From positions 1 through 21,599 of the forward strand of contig JASFBJ010000017.1 of assembly GCA_030149585.1 (NCBI GenBank): a DNA stretch of 21,599 nt, in the 5' to 3' direction. The stretch comes from Desulfobacterales bacterium. GTDB taxonomy: Bacteria > Desulfobacterota > Desulfobacteria > Desulfobacterales > JASFBJ01. A model generated the notes under the pieces. It had not been told where the DNA came from. It ran no database searches and saw nothing but the letters and a program-made list of their open reading frames with translations. Position 1 is the stretch's first letter. Each line of letters opens with the position of its first letter. Shown here in pieces: positions 1 to 8,558 of the stretch. Position numbers and translations under genes: made by a program.

Positions 1-51
1 TCTGACCTAAATCTGTGCGCCTACTTGTGGAAGTTATTTCGTCCTCGTTCC
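1..51 (+). repeat. Right end of a MITE-like palindromic element, cut by the window start
   Basis: These bases match the right terminal part of the elements at 16101-16280 and 19615-19814, including the shared core TGTGCGCCTACTTGTGGAAG and the end CGTCCTCGTTCC. The left half, if it exists, lies outside the window. The TTA just after the element also follows the copy that ends at 19814. Confidence 0.8.
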
Positions 52-154
52 TTAAAATTAGGTTATGGTGGTATCACTCGATGTTCAAGTTTTTTATAAT
101 TAAAATTTTTTTATCAGGTCACAGTCCTGTATTTTAATGACGGTGTCGGCTCTA

Positions 155-218
155 ATTATCGAACAAATCTGACCTAAACCTGTGCGCCTACTTGTGGAAG
201 TTATTTCGTCCCCGTTCC
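155..218 (+). repeat. Solo right half of the MITE-like element
   Basis: This stretch runs from ATTATCGAACAAA through CTGACCTAAA and the shared core to CGTCCCCGTTCC. It matches about the last 64 bases of the copy at 16101-16280. No matching left half (GGAACGAGGACG and following) is present between 52 and 154, so this is a truncated copy. It ends 18 bases from the stop codon of the GGDEF-EAL gene, so it lies in that operon's 3' flank. Confidence 0.75.
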
Positions 219-236
219 CAAGCGTGGTTATATCAA

Positions 237-2369
237 TTATTGATTGTTTTTCTTGCGCAAAAGCTTGCTCAATTTTTCACCTGGAATGGGCTTTGAAAAA
301 AAATAGCCCTGCATCTCACGGCATCCCTGATTTGTTAAAAAGCGGTGCTGTTCACTGGTTTCAACGCCTTCGGCAACTGCTTTAACGTCCATTTTATTTG
401 CAAGGGTTATAATGGTTTTATATATTTCACGATCGCTTTTATTTTCCAGGTTAGTAATAAATGATTGATCAATTTTCAGGATATCAATAGGCAGGTGTTT
501 GAGATAGCTTAAATATGTTGAACCTCCACCAAAATCATCAATAGAAAAAATAATTCCTTTTTTTCGTAAAATTTTCATTTTGGTTATACATAATTCAGGA
601 TTGACAGTTACACTGTTTTCATTAATTTCCAGTTTAAGAAAAGAAGGTGATAAGCCGGAACTTTTAAGTATTTTCATAATGAAGTCTACAAGGGTTGGAT
701 CCATGAACTGGCGGGATGATAAATTAATTGTGACAAAAAGATCAGGTTCTATGGTTTGCCATTTTTTGGTCTGTATACATGCTGTTTTTAAAACCCATTT
801 TCCAATTGGGATGATCTTGCCGCTATCTTCAGCCATTTTGATAAACTGGTTTGGGAAAAGTAAGCCTTTTTTCGGATGTTGCCAGCGAATCAAAGCTTCT
901 ATACCGATAATTTTGTCGTGATTGCTGAGAATCGGCTGGTAATATAGAATGAATTGATTTTTATCAAGGGCTGTCCGAAGATCATTTTCGAGATTCATCC
1001 GCTCAATAGCATTGCGATGCATTTCTGATGTGAAAAAACGAAATCCACACCCCTCTTCTTTGGCTTTGTACATAGCCAGGTCAGCATTTTTTACCAGAGA
1101 TTCCACATCCCAGCCATCATCCGGAAAAACACTGATACCAATGCTGGTAGAAGTATAAATCTGTTGCCCTTCAATTGAAAAGGCTTTTGAAATTTCCTGA
1201 ATAATTTTACGGGCCACCGCGGCCACATCCAGATTTAAAGCGATCTGATTAAGAATGATAGTAAACTCATCTCCGCCCAGACGGAAAAGATCATCACTGC
1301 TACGCAGGCTTGTTTTCAGTCGTTTGGCTACTGATTTAAGTAAAAGATCGCCAAAATCATGTCCCATGGTGTCGTTTATCTGTTTAAATTTATCCAGGTC
1401 AAGAAACATCAGTGCCCAGATCGTATCCCCTTGCCGCCAGCGGGAGCGATGAAGAATATTCTCCATTGCCCTATAAAAAGCTTTACGATTCGGCAGGTTG
1501 GTGAGCTGGTCGTGATAGGCAACATATCTTAATTCCCTGTCTTTTTTTCTTCGTTCGGTAATATCCTGAAGGTTATTAACAAACCCGTTAATATTACCAA
1601 AATGATCGAGCAGGGCGGCTCCACTGATGGAAACATCCACAATGCGTCCGTCTTTTGTATTACGACAGGTCTCTATACCGCTAAATGAATCTCCAGATTG
1701 TAGCTGATTGAGCATCCTTGAGGTCTCTTTTTGCTTTTCATTCGGCACAAATTTTAAAGGCTTGCCTTGACACTCTTCCAAAGTCCAATCAAATACCTTG
1801 CTAAAAGCTGGATTAAAATAGGTTACCTTAAAGTCACGATCATAAACAATTACAGGATCTGAAGCTACTTCGAGTATTATACGGTGTTGCTGTTCGCTTT
1901 CTTTTAAAGCTGTTTCAGCTGCTTTGCGTGCGGTAATATCTTTACAAAGGCCGATAATTCCGGTTAGGTTGCCACCTGAATCCAGCAGGGGCGAACCAGA
2001 CAGGGAAAAATAATAAGAAGTACCGTCTTTTCCCAGCAAGGTACAATCAACATCATTAATTATCTGTTTGGAATTTTTTAATAATCCGTAAAAATCTTTA
2101 AACATTTCAATTTCAGTGGGGCTGCCAAAATCAGAAAAATAACGGCCAATTACTTGATCTGTTGAATGCCCCAATATTTTTTCCCAGGCCGCACTAACAT
2201 AGGAAAAGGATCCATTCGAATTTAGAGCATAAATAATATCCGGTGCGTTTTCACTGAAAGTTTGAAAATTTTTTTCGATTTTTTTCAGCTTTTTCCACTC
2301 CTCACTATAATTAGTTATATCAAAATTATTATCACCTTGCAGTCTGCCGGCAGCCTTTTTTTGTGCCAT
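237..2369 (-). CDS. PAS-PAS-GGDEF-EAL cyclic-di-GMP synthase/phosphodiesterase
   Basis: The 710-residue protein has two PAS sensor domains (about 36-150 and 165-285), a GGDEF diguanylate cyclase domain (about 286-450) and an EAL phosphodiesterase domain (about 465-705). The active motif GGDEF is intact at 365-369, preceded at the usual distance by a product-inhibition site RSSD (356-359). The EAL domain keeps E491 of EAL, N549, E581, the DDFG pair D611/D612, K632 and E667, so both activities look possible. No signal peptide or membrane segment is visible, so it should be cytoplasmic, with the PAS domains sensing a ligand or redox state. An AGAGGG ribosome site precedes the ATG. It is last in a minus-strand operon, 36 bases after the SDR gene. 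Which activity dominates cannot be told from the sequence. Confidence 0.93.
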   Translation of the reverse strand: MAQKKAAGRLQGDNNFDITNYSEEWKKLKKIEKNFQTFSENAPDIIYALNSNGSFSYVSAAWEKILGHSTDQVIGRYFSDFGSPTEIEMFKDFYGLLKNSKQIINDVDCTLLGKDGTSYYFSLSGSPLLDSGGNLTGIIGLCKDITARKAAETALKESEQQHRIILEVASDPVIVYDRDFKVTYFNPAFSKVFDWTLEECQGKPLKFVPNEKQKETSRMLNQLQSGDSFSGIETCRNTKDGRIVDVSISGAALLDHFGNINGFVNNLQDITERRKKDRELRYVAYHDQLTNLPNRKAFYRAMENILHRSRWRQGDTIWALMFLDLDKFKQINDTMGHDFGDLLLKSVAKRLKTSLRSSDDLFRLGGDEFTIILNQIALNLDVAAVARKIIQEISKAFSIEGQQIYTSTSIGISVFPDDGWDVESLVKNADLAMYKAKEEGCGFRFFTSEMHRNAIERMNLENDLRTALDKNQFILYYQPILSNHDKIIGIEALIRWQHPKKGLLFPNQFIKMAEDSGKIIPIGKWVLKTACIQTKKWQTIEPDLFVTINLSSRQFMDPTLVDFIMKILKSSGLSPSFLKLEINENSVTVNPELCITKMKILRKKGIIFSIDDFGGGSTYLSYLKHLPIDILKIDQSFITNLENKSDREIYKTIITLANKMDVKAVAEGVETSEQHRFLTNQGCREMQGYFFSKPIPGEKLSKLLRKKNNQ

Positions 2370-2405
2370 TTAAAGCCCTCTTGGTACTATTTTTAATATT
2401 CTATA

Positions 2406-3221
2406 TTATATAACGCCTTTTGGTAATGGCGCTATTTTTTCTCCGCCCAGTACATAACCTCCGTCCAGGCGCAGTACACTGCCGGTCATATAGGGGGCAT
2501 CTTTTATAATAAACCGTACTGCTTTGACAATATCCGTGCTTTTTCCTGTTCGATTGAGCAGTATATGGTCTTTTATAGCCTGTTGCTGCTCTTTATTTAA
2601 TAATTCCCAGCCCCGGGTTTTTTCAGCATGTCTTGTTTCAAAAATGCCGAGCATTATTTCATTCACCCTGACATTCGGAGCACCAAGACGTGCCCAGGTC
2701 TCTGTTAAAAGGGAGATTCCACGATTGGCTGCGGAATAACCTTCATTAAAAATATAGCTGGCCGGTCCAAGGCGACCAACAATCCCTGCAATGGATGAAA
2801 TATTTATCACCACTCCATCTCTGGATTTTTTCAGATGGGGCAATGCTTCATTAAAAACCCACTGCTTGGCCCTTAAGGTTGTTGCCAGCTCAAGATCCCA
2901 CTGATCTTTAGTGTATGCGCCGTGTACCACAGGCATACCACCTCTTTCAATATTATTAATAAGGATATCAAGCCGTCCATAATGTTTAATTATTTCGCTG
3001 ATAAGGCCTGAAATATTTTCAGTATCCAGCAGATTAATTTTTATAATTAACGGAGTTTTGGATATAGCATCAAAATCCTGTTTTAAGGAAAGCATATTTT
3101 CCTGCCAGTCAAAATAGGTAAGGGCGGTTTTTACCCCGGATTCGGCAAGATCAAGGGCGATTTCTTTGCCAAGGCCTTTAATACTGCCAAGCACTAAGGC
3201 TACTTTATCTTTGAGTGCCAT
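2406..3221 (-). CDS. Short-chain dehydrogenase/reductase family protein lacking the catalytic lysine
   Basis: This 271-residue protein has the SDR layout: a nucleotide-binding glycine motif LGSIKGLG (11-18), LINN (87-90), a serine region NISSIAG (S142/S143) and a C-terminal LDGGYVLGG typical of FabG-like enzymes. The catalytic YxxxK is abnormal. Y162 aligns best with the following helix but gives YSAAN, with Asn166 where Lys is expected. The other tyrosine, Y156, sits 13 residues after S143 as in FabG but gives YIFNE. Either way no lysine follows at the usual spacing, and six extra residues seem inserted here. It may be inactive, have altered chemistry or have a non-catalytic role. It lies 16 bases after the YkgJ-type gene and 36 bases before the GGDEF-EAL gene. 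The substrate is unknown. Confidence 0.85.
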   Translation of the reverse strand: MALKDKVALVLGSIKGLGKEIALDLAESGVKTALTYFDWQENMLSLKQDFDAISKTPLIIKINLLDTENISGLISEIIKHYGRLDILINNIERGGMPVVHGAYTKDQWDLELATTLRAKQWVFNEALPHLKKSRDGVVINISSIAGIVGRLGPASYIFNEGYSAANRGISLLTETWARLGAPNVRVNEIMLGIFETRHAEKTRGWELLNKEQQQAIKDHILLNRTGKSTDIVKAVRFIIKDAPYMTGSVLRLDGGYVLGGEKIAPLPKGVI

Positions 3222-3237
3222 TTTATCTTTATTAACC

Positions 3238-3972
3238 TTAATGCTTGAAAAGTTCCTTTTTTACCCATTGATGAGCAAATATTAAAAGCTGAATATCGTC
3301 TATATCATCGGTCTTGATTGGATGCAATTTTTGAGCCTTTATTTTGGAATCAACTGACACCCCTTTCTTTTGAATATGATATCTGAACTGATCAATATCA
3401 TAAAGGGCAAGTCTGAAAAGATACTCTTCTTTAGTCCCAAGTTCTCCTGCAATGAACTGATTTTTCAGGCTGATAATTTCCATTAAAAGATCGTTGATTT
3501 TAAAATCCAATTCCAGATCCTGGCTTTTAATCCAGTGTTTTACCGTCCAGGTTTGCCCCTTTGAAAAACCTTTGCAGTGAGACTCTTTAATCAAAGCAAA
3601 ATGTTCGGTTAACAGACCGCTTTCCCGGGAACGAGACAGTGCCCGGGCCAAAGGGTAGGCGCGGCAGGAAGAAGGCCTTGCCGGATAGACCAGGCATCCT
3701 CTGGGAGCAACAAAAGGACAAAGCTTTTCTTTTCCCGGCGCGGGCTTAAGTGATATAATTGGCAGCCCAGTCTCTGAACCAATACATGTTATAGTATATT
3801 TTTCCAAAAAACCGCTCGAAGTCAGCTTAAGATGATTTTTAAGCCGCAGGATATCATAAGGCATCAAGACCTGATTGAGATCCTGACAGCAATTATTAAA
3901 ACATTTCACCTGGGGCGAACAGTTAAAACAAAATTTTTGATCAGGCTGTAAGGGCGTTAGATGGCTTTCCAT
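3238..3972 (-). CDS. YkgJ-type CxxCxxxCC cysteine-cluster protein
   Basis: The 244-residue protein belongs to the putative zinc/iron-chelating YkgJ (UPF0153) family. It has an N-terminal cysteine group (C15, C18, C24, C28, C29), then PYDILRLKNHL, then CPFxxxxGCLVYPARPSSCRAYP with C85, C93 and C103. The C-terminal half is mostly helical, with no motif I recognise. It is clearly related in layout to the protein at 16936-17718, which shares PYDILRLK and VYPxRPxxCR. An AGGGAG ribosome site lies nine bases before the ATG. It is the first gene of the minus-strand operon and is divergent from aprB. The family function is poorly defined; a metal-binding role is inferred from the cysteines. Confidence 0.85.
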   Translation of the reverse strand: MESHLTPLQPDQKFCFNCSPQVKCFNNCCQDLNQVLMPYDILRLKNHLKLTSSGFLEKYTITCIGSETGLPIISLKPAPGKEKLCPFVAPRGCLVYPARPSSCRAYPLARALSRSRESGLLTEHFALIKESHCKGFSKGQTWTVKHWIKSQDLELDFKINDLLMEIISLKNQFIAGELGTKEEYLFRLALYDIDQFRYHIQKKGVSVDSKIKAQKLHPIKTDDIDDIQLLIFAHQWVKKELFKH

Positions 3973-4150
3973 TTAGTCGGCTCCCTGAATTTTGACTTAT
4001 TAAAAAATTATAAAACAGGCAAAAAAATATTCATTGCGCTGAGCTAATACATTAGATTATAAGATTTCGCAATACTCTGACCAAATATTCTCCGGCTCAT
4101 CACGGCTTGATTAATAATAGAAGATTTGATATTTTTCATGTCAAAAGTTC

Positions 4151-4179
4151 TTGACAATCATAGATTGGAATGTTATTTG
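4151..4179 (+). promoter_or_regulatory. Candidate sigma-70 promoter for aprBA
   Basis: A perfect -35 TTGACA (4151-4156) is followed after 17 bases by TATTTG (4174-4179), which is a weak -10 box but has an extended TG at 4171-4172. It would leave a leader of about 280 bases. The weak -10 keeps confidence low. Confidence 0.4.
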
Positions 4180-4282
4180 GTTAATCTTATATTTTTGGTG
4201 AATATCTTTATTGATTTATCGATTAATATTTTGCATGGTCTTTATCCATACATATATATTGATTATATCTAAAATGGAAAAA

Positions 4283-4309
4283 TTATTGGAATATTTTAAA
4301 TGCCAATAA
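4283..4309 (+). repeat. Inverted repeat TTATTGG-N13-CCAATAA in the apr leader
   Basis: The seven-base arms at 4283-4289 and 4303-4309 are perfect and flank an AT-rich 13-base spacer. It could be an operator or a weak RNA hairpin. There is no U-run right after it, so it is not a clear terminator. Chance occurrence in AT-rich DNA is possible. Confidence 0.35.
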
Positions 4310-4466
4310 AAATTAATTATCATATTAACCATTTAGCCGGCAAAAATAACCTGCTGGATTAAGGGAATGAAGGGAGGTGCTAAAAGGAATCATATTATAG
4401 TACCATAGCGAAAATAGTATTTAAAAAAAACGTAAATTATTAAAAACTAATCAGGAGGTATAATAG

Positions 4467-4904
4467 ATGCCAAGTTTTGTAATTCAGGAAAAATGTGATG
4501 GTTGCAAGGGCGGAGATAAAACTGCTTGTATGTACATTTGTCCTAATGATTTAATGGTTCTGGAACCTAATGCCATGAAGGCTTATAATCAGGAGCCGGA
4601 TCAGTGCTGGGAATGTTTTTCTTGTGTAAAAATATGTCCGACACAGGCTATTGAAGTCCGCGGTTACTCAGATTTTGTTCCTCTGGGAAGCAGCATCATG
4701 CCGATGATGGGTACTGAAGATGTTATGTGGACATGTAAGTTTAGAAATGGTCTTATCAAACGTTTTAAATTCCCCATCCGAACTACACCTGAAGGCACCG
4801 CTAATGCATATTCCGATCTTAAAGGCAAAGATCTTGAAAGCGGTTTGCTGTCTACCGAAGAGGCTGATAGCTATGAAATCCCTGTACCCACAGAGCTGGC
4901 TTAA
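4467..4904 (+). CDS. aprB: Adenylylsulfate (APS) reductase, beta subunit
   Basis: AprB is the ferredoxin-like electron-transfer subunit of dissimilatory APS reductase in the cytoplasm. The 145-residue protein has two [4Fe-4S] motifs near the N-terminus: C10-x2-C13-x7-C21-x3-C25 and C47-x2-C50-x2-C53-x3-C57. The C-terminal part (about 65-145) has the extended tail by which AprB wraps AprA in known structures. The length is normal for the family. AGGAGGT lies seven bases before the ATG. aprA starts 62 bases downstream, and the two form the AprAB heterodimer. The order aprB-aprA is typical of sulfate reducers. Confidence 0.97.
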   Translation: MPSFVIQEKCDGCKGGDKTACMYICPNDLMVLEPNAMKAYNQEPDQCWECFSCVKICPTQAIEVRGYSDFVPLGSSIMPMMGTEDVMWTCKFRNGLIKRFKFPIRTTPEGTANAYSDLKGKDLESGLLSTEEADSYEIPVPTELA

Positions 4905-4966
4905 TCTTTCGCAGCTTTGGAAGAATTTAATAAAAAAAGATATTACATATTTAAGGAGGATATAAT

Positions 4967-6946
4967 ATGGCATTACCGAATAAACCTTTAGGTGAACTCA
5001 AAGCCGTAAAGGATCCGGAAGTAGAAGAGCGAGAAGTTGATGTTCTGATCGTTGGTGGCGGTATGGCTGCCTGTGGAACTGCATTTGAAGTAAAAAAATG
5101 GCTGGGCGATGATCAAAGTGTTCTGCTGGTAGATAAAGCAGCCATGGAACGAAGTGGCGCTGTAGCTCAGGGCCTTTCAGCTATTAATACTTATATCGGC
5201 GATAATAAAAAAGAAGATTATGTGCGCATGGTTCGTAACGATCTAATGGGTCTGGTGCGTGAAGATCTGATTTATGACCTGGGTTGTCATGTTGATGATT
5301 CTGTTCATCTATTTGAAGAATGGGGTCTGCCGGTTTGGAAAAAAGCAGACGACGGCAAAAATCTGGACGGCAAAAAAGGCACTAAAGCAGGAACACTTAA
5401 AAGTGGTGCTACACCTGTTAGAACTGGTAAATGGCAGATCATGATCAACGGCGAATCTTATAAAAGAATCGTTTCCGAAGCTGCTAAACTGGCAATTGGC
5501 GATGAGAATATTCTGGAAAGAGTATTTATCGTTGAACTTCTGCTGGATGCCAATAAAGAAAACACCATTGCCGGCGCTGTTGGTTTCTCCGTAAGAGAGA
5601 ATAAAGTATTTATCATTAAATGCAAAACCATGATGGTAGCCTGTGGTGGTGCTGTAAATATTTATCAGCCCAGAAGTGTTGGTGAGGGTAAAGGCCGTGC
5701 ATGGTATCCAGTATGGAATGCCGGTTCCACCTATACCATGTGTATGAGAGTTGGTGCTGAACTAACCATGATGGAAAACCGTTTCACCCCGGCTCGTTTT
5801 AAAGATGGATACGGTCCTGTTGGTGCGTGGTTTCTGCTTTTTAAAGCTAAAACTCTTAATGGTCTGGGAGAAGCTTTTGCTGGTGGCGATGCTGCCAAGG
5901 CTGAGCTGGAAAGATTTGCACCTTATGGAACCGCTGCTATTACACCGACTTGTCTGCGTAATCATCTGATGCTGTTTGAGATGAAAGAGGGACGTGGTCC
6001 AATCATGATGGATACAGTGACAGCTCTGGCCGATCTGGGCAAAACCATGAATAAAAAAGAGCTTAAACATCTGGAAGCAGAAGCATGGGAAGATTTTCTT
6101 GACATGACTTGCGGCCAGGCAAACCTTTGGTGTGCGCAAGATTGTGAACCTGAAAAGAAAAATTCCGAAGTTATGCCTACCGAACCTTATCTGCTGGGTT
6201 CCCATTCCGGCTGCTGCGGTCTGTGGACTTCCGGACCTGATCTTGACTGGGTACCTGATGCATACAAAATCAAGGCTCCGAACGGCAAAGTTTATAAGCT
6301 GATGACAACTGTTAACGGCCTTTTTACTGCTGGTGACGGTACTGGTGGATCAGGACATAAGTTCTCATCCGGTTCTCATGCTGAAGGTAGAATGGTTGCC
6401 AAGCAGATGGTGCGTTATTCCAAAGATTTTGCTGATTTTACTCCGACTTTCAAACAATCCAAGGAAGAGCTGGTGGATCTGGTTTATAAACCAGTCAGAG
6501 TTTTTCTTGAAAACTGTGATTACACAACCGCTATTGATATTAACCCGAACTACATTAAACCTAATGGAATGATGTATCGATTGATGAAAGCCACGCATGA
6601 ATATGGTGCTGGAACTGCTACTTTCTATCAAACTTCCAACAAATCACTTGAAATTATAATGAATCTTCTTCAGGTGATGCGTGAAGACTGTGAGAAAATG
6701 GCTGCCGGTGATCTCCATGAGCTGATGAGAGCCTGGGAGATTATTCATCGAATCTGGACTGTTGAGGCTCATTTACGCCATATCCAGTTCCGGAAAGAGA
6801 CCCGTTATCCTGGATTCTATTATCAATCTGACCATCCTGGCCAGGATGATGAAAACTGGTTCTGCTTTGTTAACTCAAAGTATGATCCAGCTGCCGCTAA
6901 ATGGGATATTTTCAAAAAAGATTATATCAAAATTATTTCCGACTAG
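4967..6946 (+). CDS. aprA: Adenylylsulfate (APS) reductase, alpha subunit
   Basis: AprA is the FAD subunit that reduces APS to sulfite and AMP with two electrons delivered through AprB. The 659-residue protein opens with a dinucleotide motif VLIVGGGMAACG (about 27-37). Residues likely equivalent to the active-site Trp234, Arg265 and His398 of the Archaeoglobus enzyme are W246 (GRAWYPVW), R277 (FTPARFKDGYGP) and H413 (LLGSHSGCCG). A second FAD-contact region, GLFTAGDGTGGSGHKFSSG, lies near 461-479. The length is normal. AAGGAGG precedes the ATG. A strong terminator at 6982-7015 closes the aprBA unit. Confidence 0.98.
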   Translation: MALPNKPLGELKAVKDPEVEEREVDVLIVGGGMAACGTAFEVKKWLGDDQSVLLVDKAAMERSGAVAQGLSAINTYIGDNKKEDYVRMVRNDLMGLVREDLIYDLGCHVDDSVHLFEEWGLPVWKKADDGKNLDGKKGTKAGTLKSGATPVRTGKWQIMINGESYKRIVSEAAKLAIGDENILERVFIVELLLDANKENTIAGAVGFSVRENKVFIIKCKTMMVACGGAVNIYQPRSVGEGKGRAWYPVWNAGSTYTMCMRVGAELTMMENRFTPARFKDGYGPVGAWFLLFKAKTLNGLGEAFAGGDAAKAELERFAPYGTAAITPTCLRNHLMLFEMKEGRGPIMMDTVTALADLGKTMNKKELKHLEAEAWEDFLDMTCGQANLWCAQDCEPEKKNSEVMPTEPYLLGSHSGCCGLWTSGPDLDWVPDAYKIKAPNGKVYKLMTTVNGLFTAGDGTGGSGHKFSSGSHAEGRMVAKQMVRYSKDFADFTPTFKQSKEELVDLVYKPVRVFLENCDYTTAIDINPNYIKPNGMMYRLMKATHEYGAGTATFYQTSNKSLEIIMNLLQVMREDCEKMAAGDLHELMRAWEIIHRIWTVEAHLRHIQFRKETRYPGFYYQSDHPGQDDENWFCFVNSKYDPAAAKWDIFKKDYIKIISD

Positions 6947-6981
6947 TGAAATAATGCCAATGATATAGTCCTGTAATAATA

Positions 6982-7015
6982 CCTCCAGAGCTCAACTTGA
7001 GCTCTGGAGGTTTTT
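6982..7015 (+). terminator. Rho-independent terminator after aprA
   Basis: CCTCCAGAGCTCAA (6982-6995) and TTGAGCTCTGGAGG (6997-7010) are a perfect 14-base inverted repeat with a single base between them, followed by TTTTT (7011-7015). In RNA the innermost pairs would open to form the loop. This separates the aprBA transcript from qmoABC. Confidence 0.93.
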
Positions 7016-7084
7016 AGTAATCAGACATTATATTACCGGCGATATCCTTATTGACCAGATAACCGGCTCTTCATTTGAATTATA

Positions 7085-7115
7085 CTTTTTTGAGTCTGGA
7101 CTTTTTGAGTCTGGA
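7085..7115 (+). repeat. Tandem 15-16 bp duplication upstream of qmoA
   Basis: CTTTTTTGAGTCTGGA (7085-7100) is followed directly by CTTTTTGAGTCTGGA (7101-7115), differing by one T. It is probably a slippage duplication; whether it has a regulatory role is unknown. The surrounding stretch 6947-7270 has no gene. Besides this it holds the apr terminator and a second tandem duplication, and I see no clear promoter. Confidence 0.7.
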
Positions 7116-7191
7116 CCCGGGAATCGAAAAGCGAAATTTCTTATTAAAATTCTTTCGTTTTCCGGTTGCAGACTTTAATTTACGGATATCG

Positions 7192-7217
7192 TCTGGTGAA
7201 ATATTCTGGTGAAATAT
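7192..7217 (+). repeat. Perfect tandem 13-bp repeat TCTGGTGAAATAT upstream of qmoA
   Basis: The two units at 7192-7204 and 7205-7217 are identical and end 53 bases before the qmoA start codon. A similar TGGTGAATAT occurs at 4196-4205 in the apr leader, close to the candidate apr promoter, so the motif could be a regulator half-site. That link is inference. Confidence 0.7.
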
Positions 7218-7270
7218 TTTATTAATAAACTCATTTTATAGCATTTTAACAAAACGCACGGAGGGATAGC

Positions 7271-8548
7271 ATGACAAACGACAAAGCAACCCCTGCCAGT
7301 GGCACTATTATGGTAGTTGGAGGCGGAATCAGCGGTTTGACCACAGCCCTGGAAGCCGCGGAAGTGGGGTATGAAGTATTTTTGGTCGATAAAAATCCTT
7401 ACCTGGGCGGAAGGGTAGCACAGCTAAATCAATATTTTCCCAAGCTATGTCCTCCGACCTGCGGTCTTGAAATTAATTTTAGAAGAATAAAGGATAATCC
7501 ACGAATTAAAACTTTTACCTTAAGTGAAGTTACCAATGTAGAAGGTTCGCCAGGTAATTACACTGTTAGTATGAAAACCAGCCCAAGATATGTTAATAAT
7601 AATTGCACCTTATGCGGTGATTGCGCAAAAGCTTGCCAAACTGAAATTTCAAGTGAATTTAATTTTGGGATGTGCAAAACCAAAGCTGCCTATCTGCCAT
7701 TTGAGATGGCCTTTCCAGCGCGCTATGTAATAGCGCCCCAGATTATTGGCACTGAAGACGCCAAGCGCTGTAAAGAAGCCTGTAAATACGATGCTGTGGA
7801 TCTTGAAATGGAAACCAAAACTTTTGATCTGCAAGTAGGATCCATAGTCTGGGCCACTGGCTGGGAGCCTTATGATGCTGCTAAAATCGACAACCTGGGA
7901 TTTGGCCAATATCAAAATATTATTACAAATATGATGCTGGAAAGATTAGCGGCTCCAAATGGTCCCACCAAAGGTAAAATCGTGCGACCATCTGATGATA
8001 AGGCCCCTGAAACTATCGCCTTTGTTCAGTGTGCTGGTTCACGTGATGAAAATCACCTGCCCTATTGTTCCTATATCTGCTGCATGGCTTCTTTAAAACA
8101 TGCCACATACCTAAGAGCCCTTTATCCTGACGCTAAAATTTACATCTTTTATATAGATCTCAGAGCACCGGGTCAGCGCTATGAAAAATTTTATAAGCAG
8201 GTAAAAGCCGACAAAAATGTTTTTTTCGTTAAGGGTAAGGTTGCAGAGGTCAGTGAGGATTCAAAAACCAATAATATCACCGTTATTGCTGAAAATGCCC
8301 TGACCGGAGAAAAAATCAGACAAACAGTGGATCTGGTTGTACTTGCAACCGGCATGCAGCCAACTGCCGTTAATACCAAACTTCCGGCAGATCTTAAATA
8401 TAATGATGATGGATTCATCATCAATGATTTTGAAAAAGGTGGTATGTTTGCCGCGGGCTGTGCCAACAAACCTGCTGATGTTGTTTCCTGTAATCAGAAT
8501 GCAACCGGTATGGCTCTTAAGGCTATTCAAACCCTGGTGAAAAGGTAG
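7271..8548 (+). CDS. qmoA: Quinone-interacting membrane-bound oxidoreductase subunit QmoA
   Basis: QmoA is an HdrA-like flavoprotein of the complex thought to pass electrons from menaquinol to APS reductase. The 425-residue protein has an FAD-binding GGGISG (17-22) with the strand IMVVGGGISG, a LGGRVAQL segment, and cysteines C60 and C64 in LCPPTCGLE. A ferredoxin-like group CTLCGDCAKAC (C112, C115, C118, C122) follows, then HdrA-type cysteines in FVQCAGSRDE and YCSYICCMASLKHA (C254, C266, C270, C271). No membrane segment is seen; it is a cytoplasmic subunit held by QmoC. GGAGG precedes the ATG. The stop codon overlaps the ribosome site of qmoB, so the two are tightly linked. Confidence 0.96.
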   Translation: MTNDKATPASGTIMVVGGGISGLTTALEAAEVGYEVFLVDKNPYLGGRVAQLNQYFPKLCPPTCGLEINFRRIKDNPRIKTFTLSEVTNVEGSPGNYTVSMKTSPRYVNNNCTLCGDCAKACQTEISSEFNFGMCKTKAAYLPFEMAFPARYVIAPQIIGTEDAKRCKEACKYDAVDLEMETKTFDLQVGSIVWATGWEPYDAAKIDNLGFGQYQNIITNMMLERLAAPNGPTKGKIVRPSDDKAPETIAFVQCAGSRDENHLPYCSYICCMASLKHATYLRALYPDAKIYIFYIDLRAPGQRYEKFYKQVKADKNVFFVKGKVAEVSEDSKTNNITVIAENALTGEKIRQTVDLVVLATGMQPTAVNTKLPADLKYNDDGFIINDFEKGGMFAAGCANKPADVVSCNQNATGMALKAIQTLVKR

Positions 8549-8558
8549 GAGGTAATCC

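Larger units (their letters stand above)
3973..4466. other. Divergent intergenic region and long aprB leader
   Basis: This AT-rich stretch of 494 bases has no convincing gene. On the minus strand, a TATAAT (forward 4007-4012) could be the -10 box for the upstream operon, but no good -35 box is visible. On the plus strand there is a candidate promoter near 4151-4179 and an inverted repeat at 4283-4309. A strong AGGAGGT (4453-4459) sets the aprB start. An unused GGGAGG at 4372-4377 has no well-placed start codon. Confidence 0.6.

Noticed and set aside
3992..4014. TTGACT followed by TATAAA as a plus-strand promoter
   Set aside because: The spacing is only 11 bases, too short for sigma-70.
4367..4408. 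A 13-codon leader peptide frame (MKGGAKRNHIIVP) upstream of aprB
   Set aside because: The only ribosome-site-like bases touch the ATG, too close for normal initiation, and nothing else supports translation.
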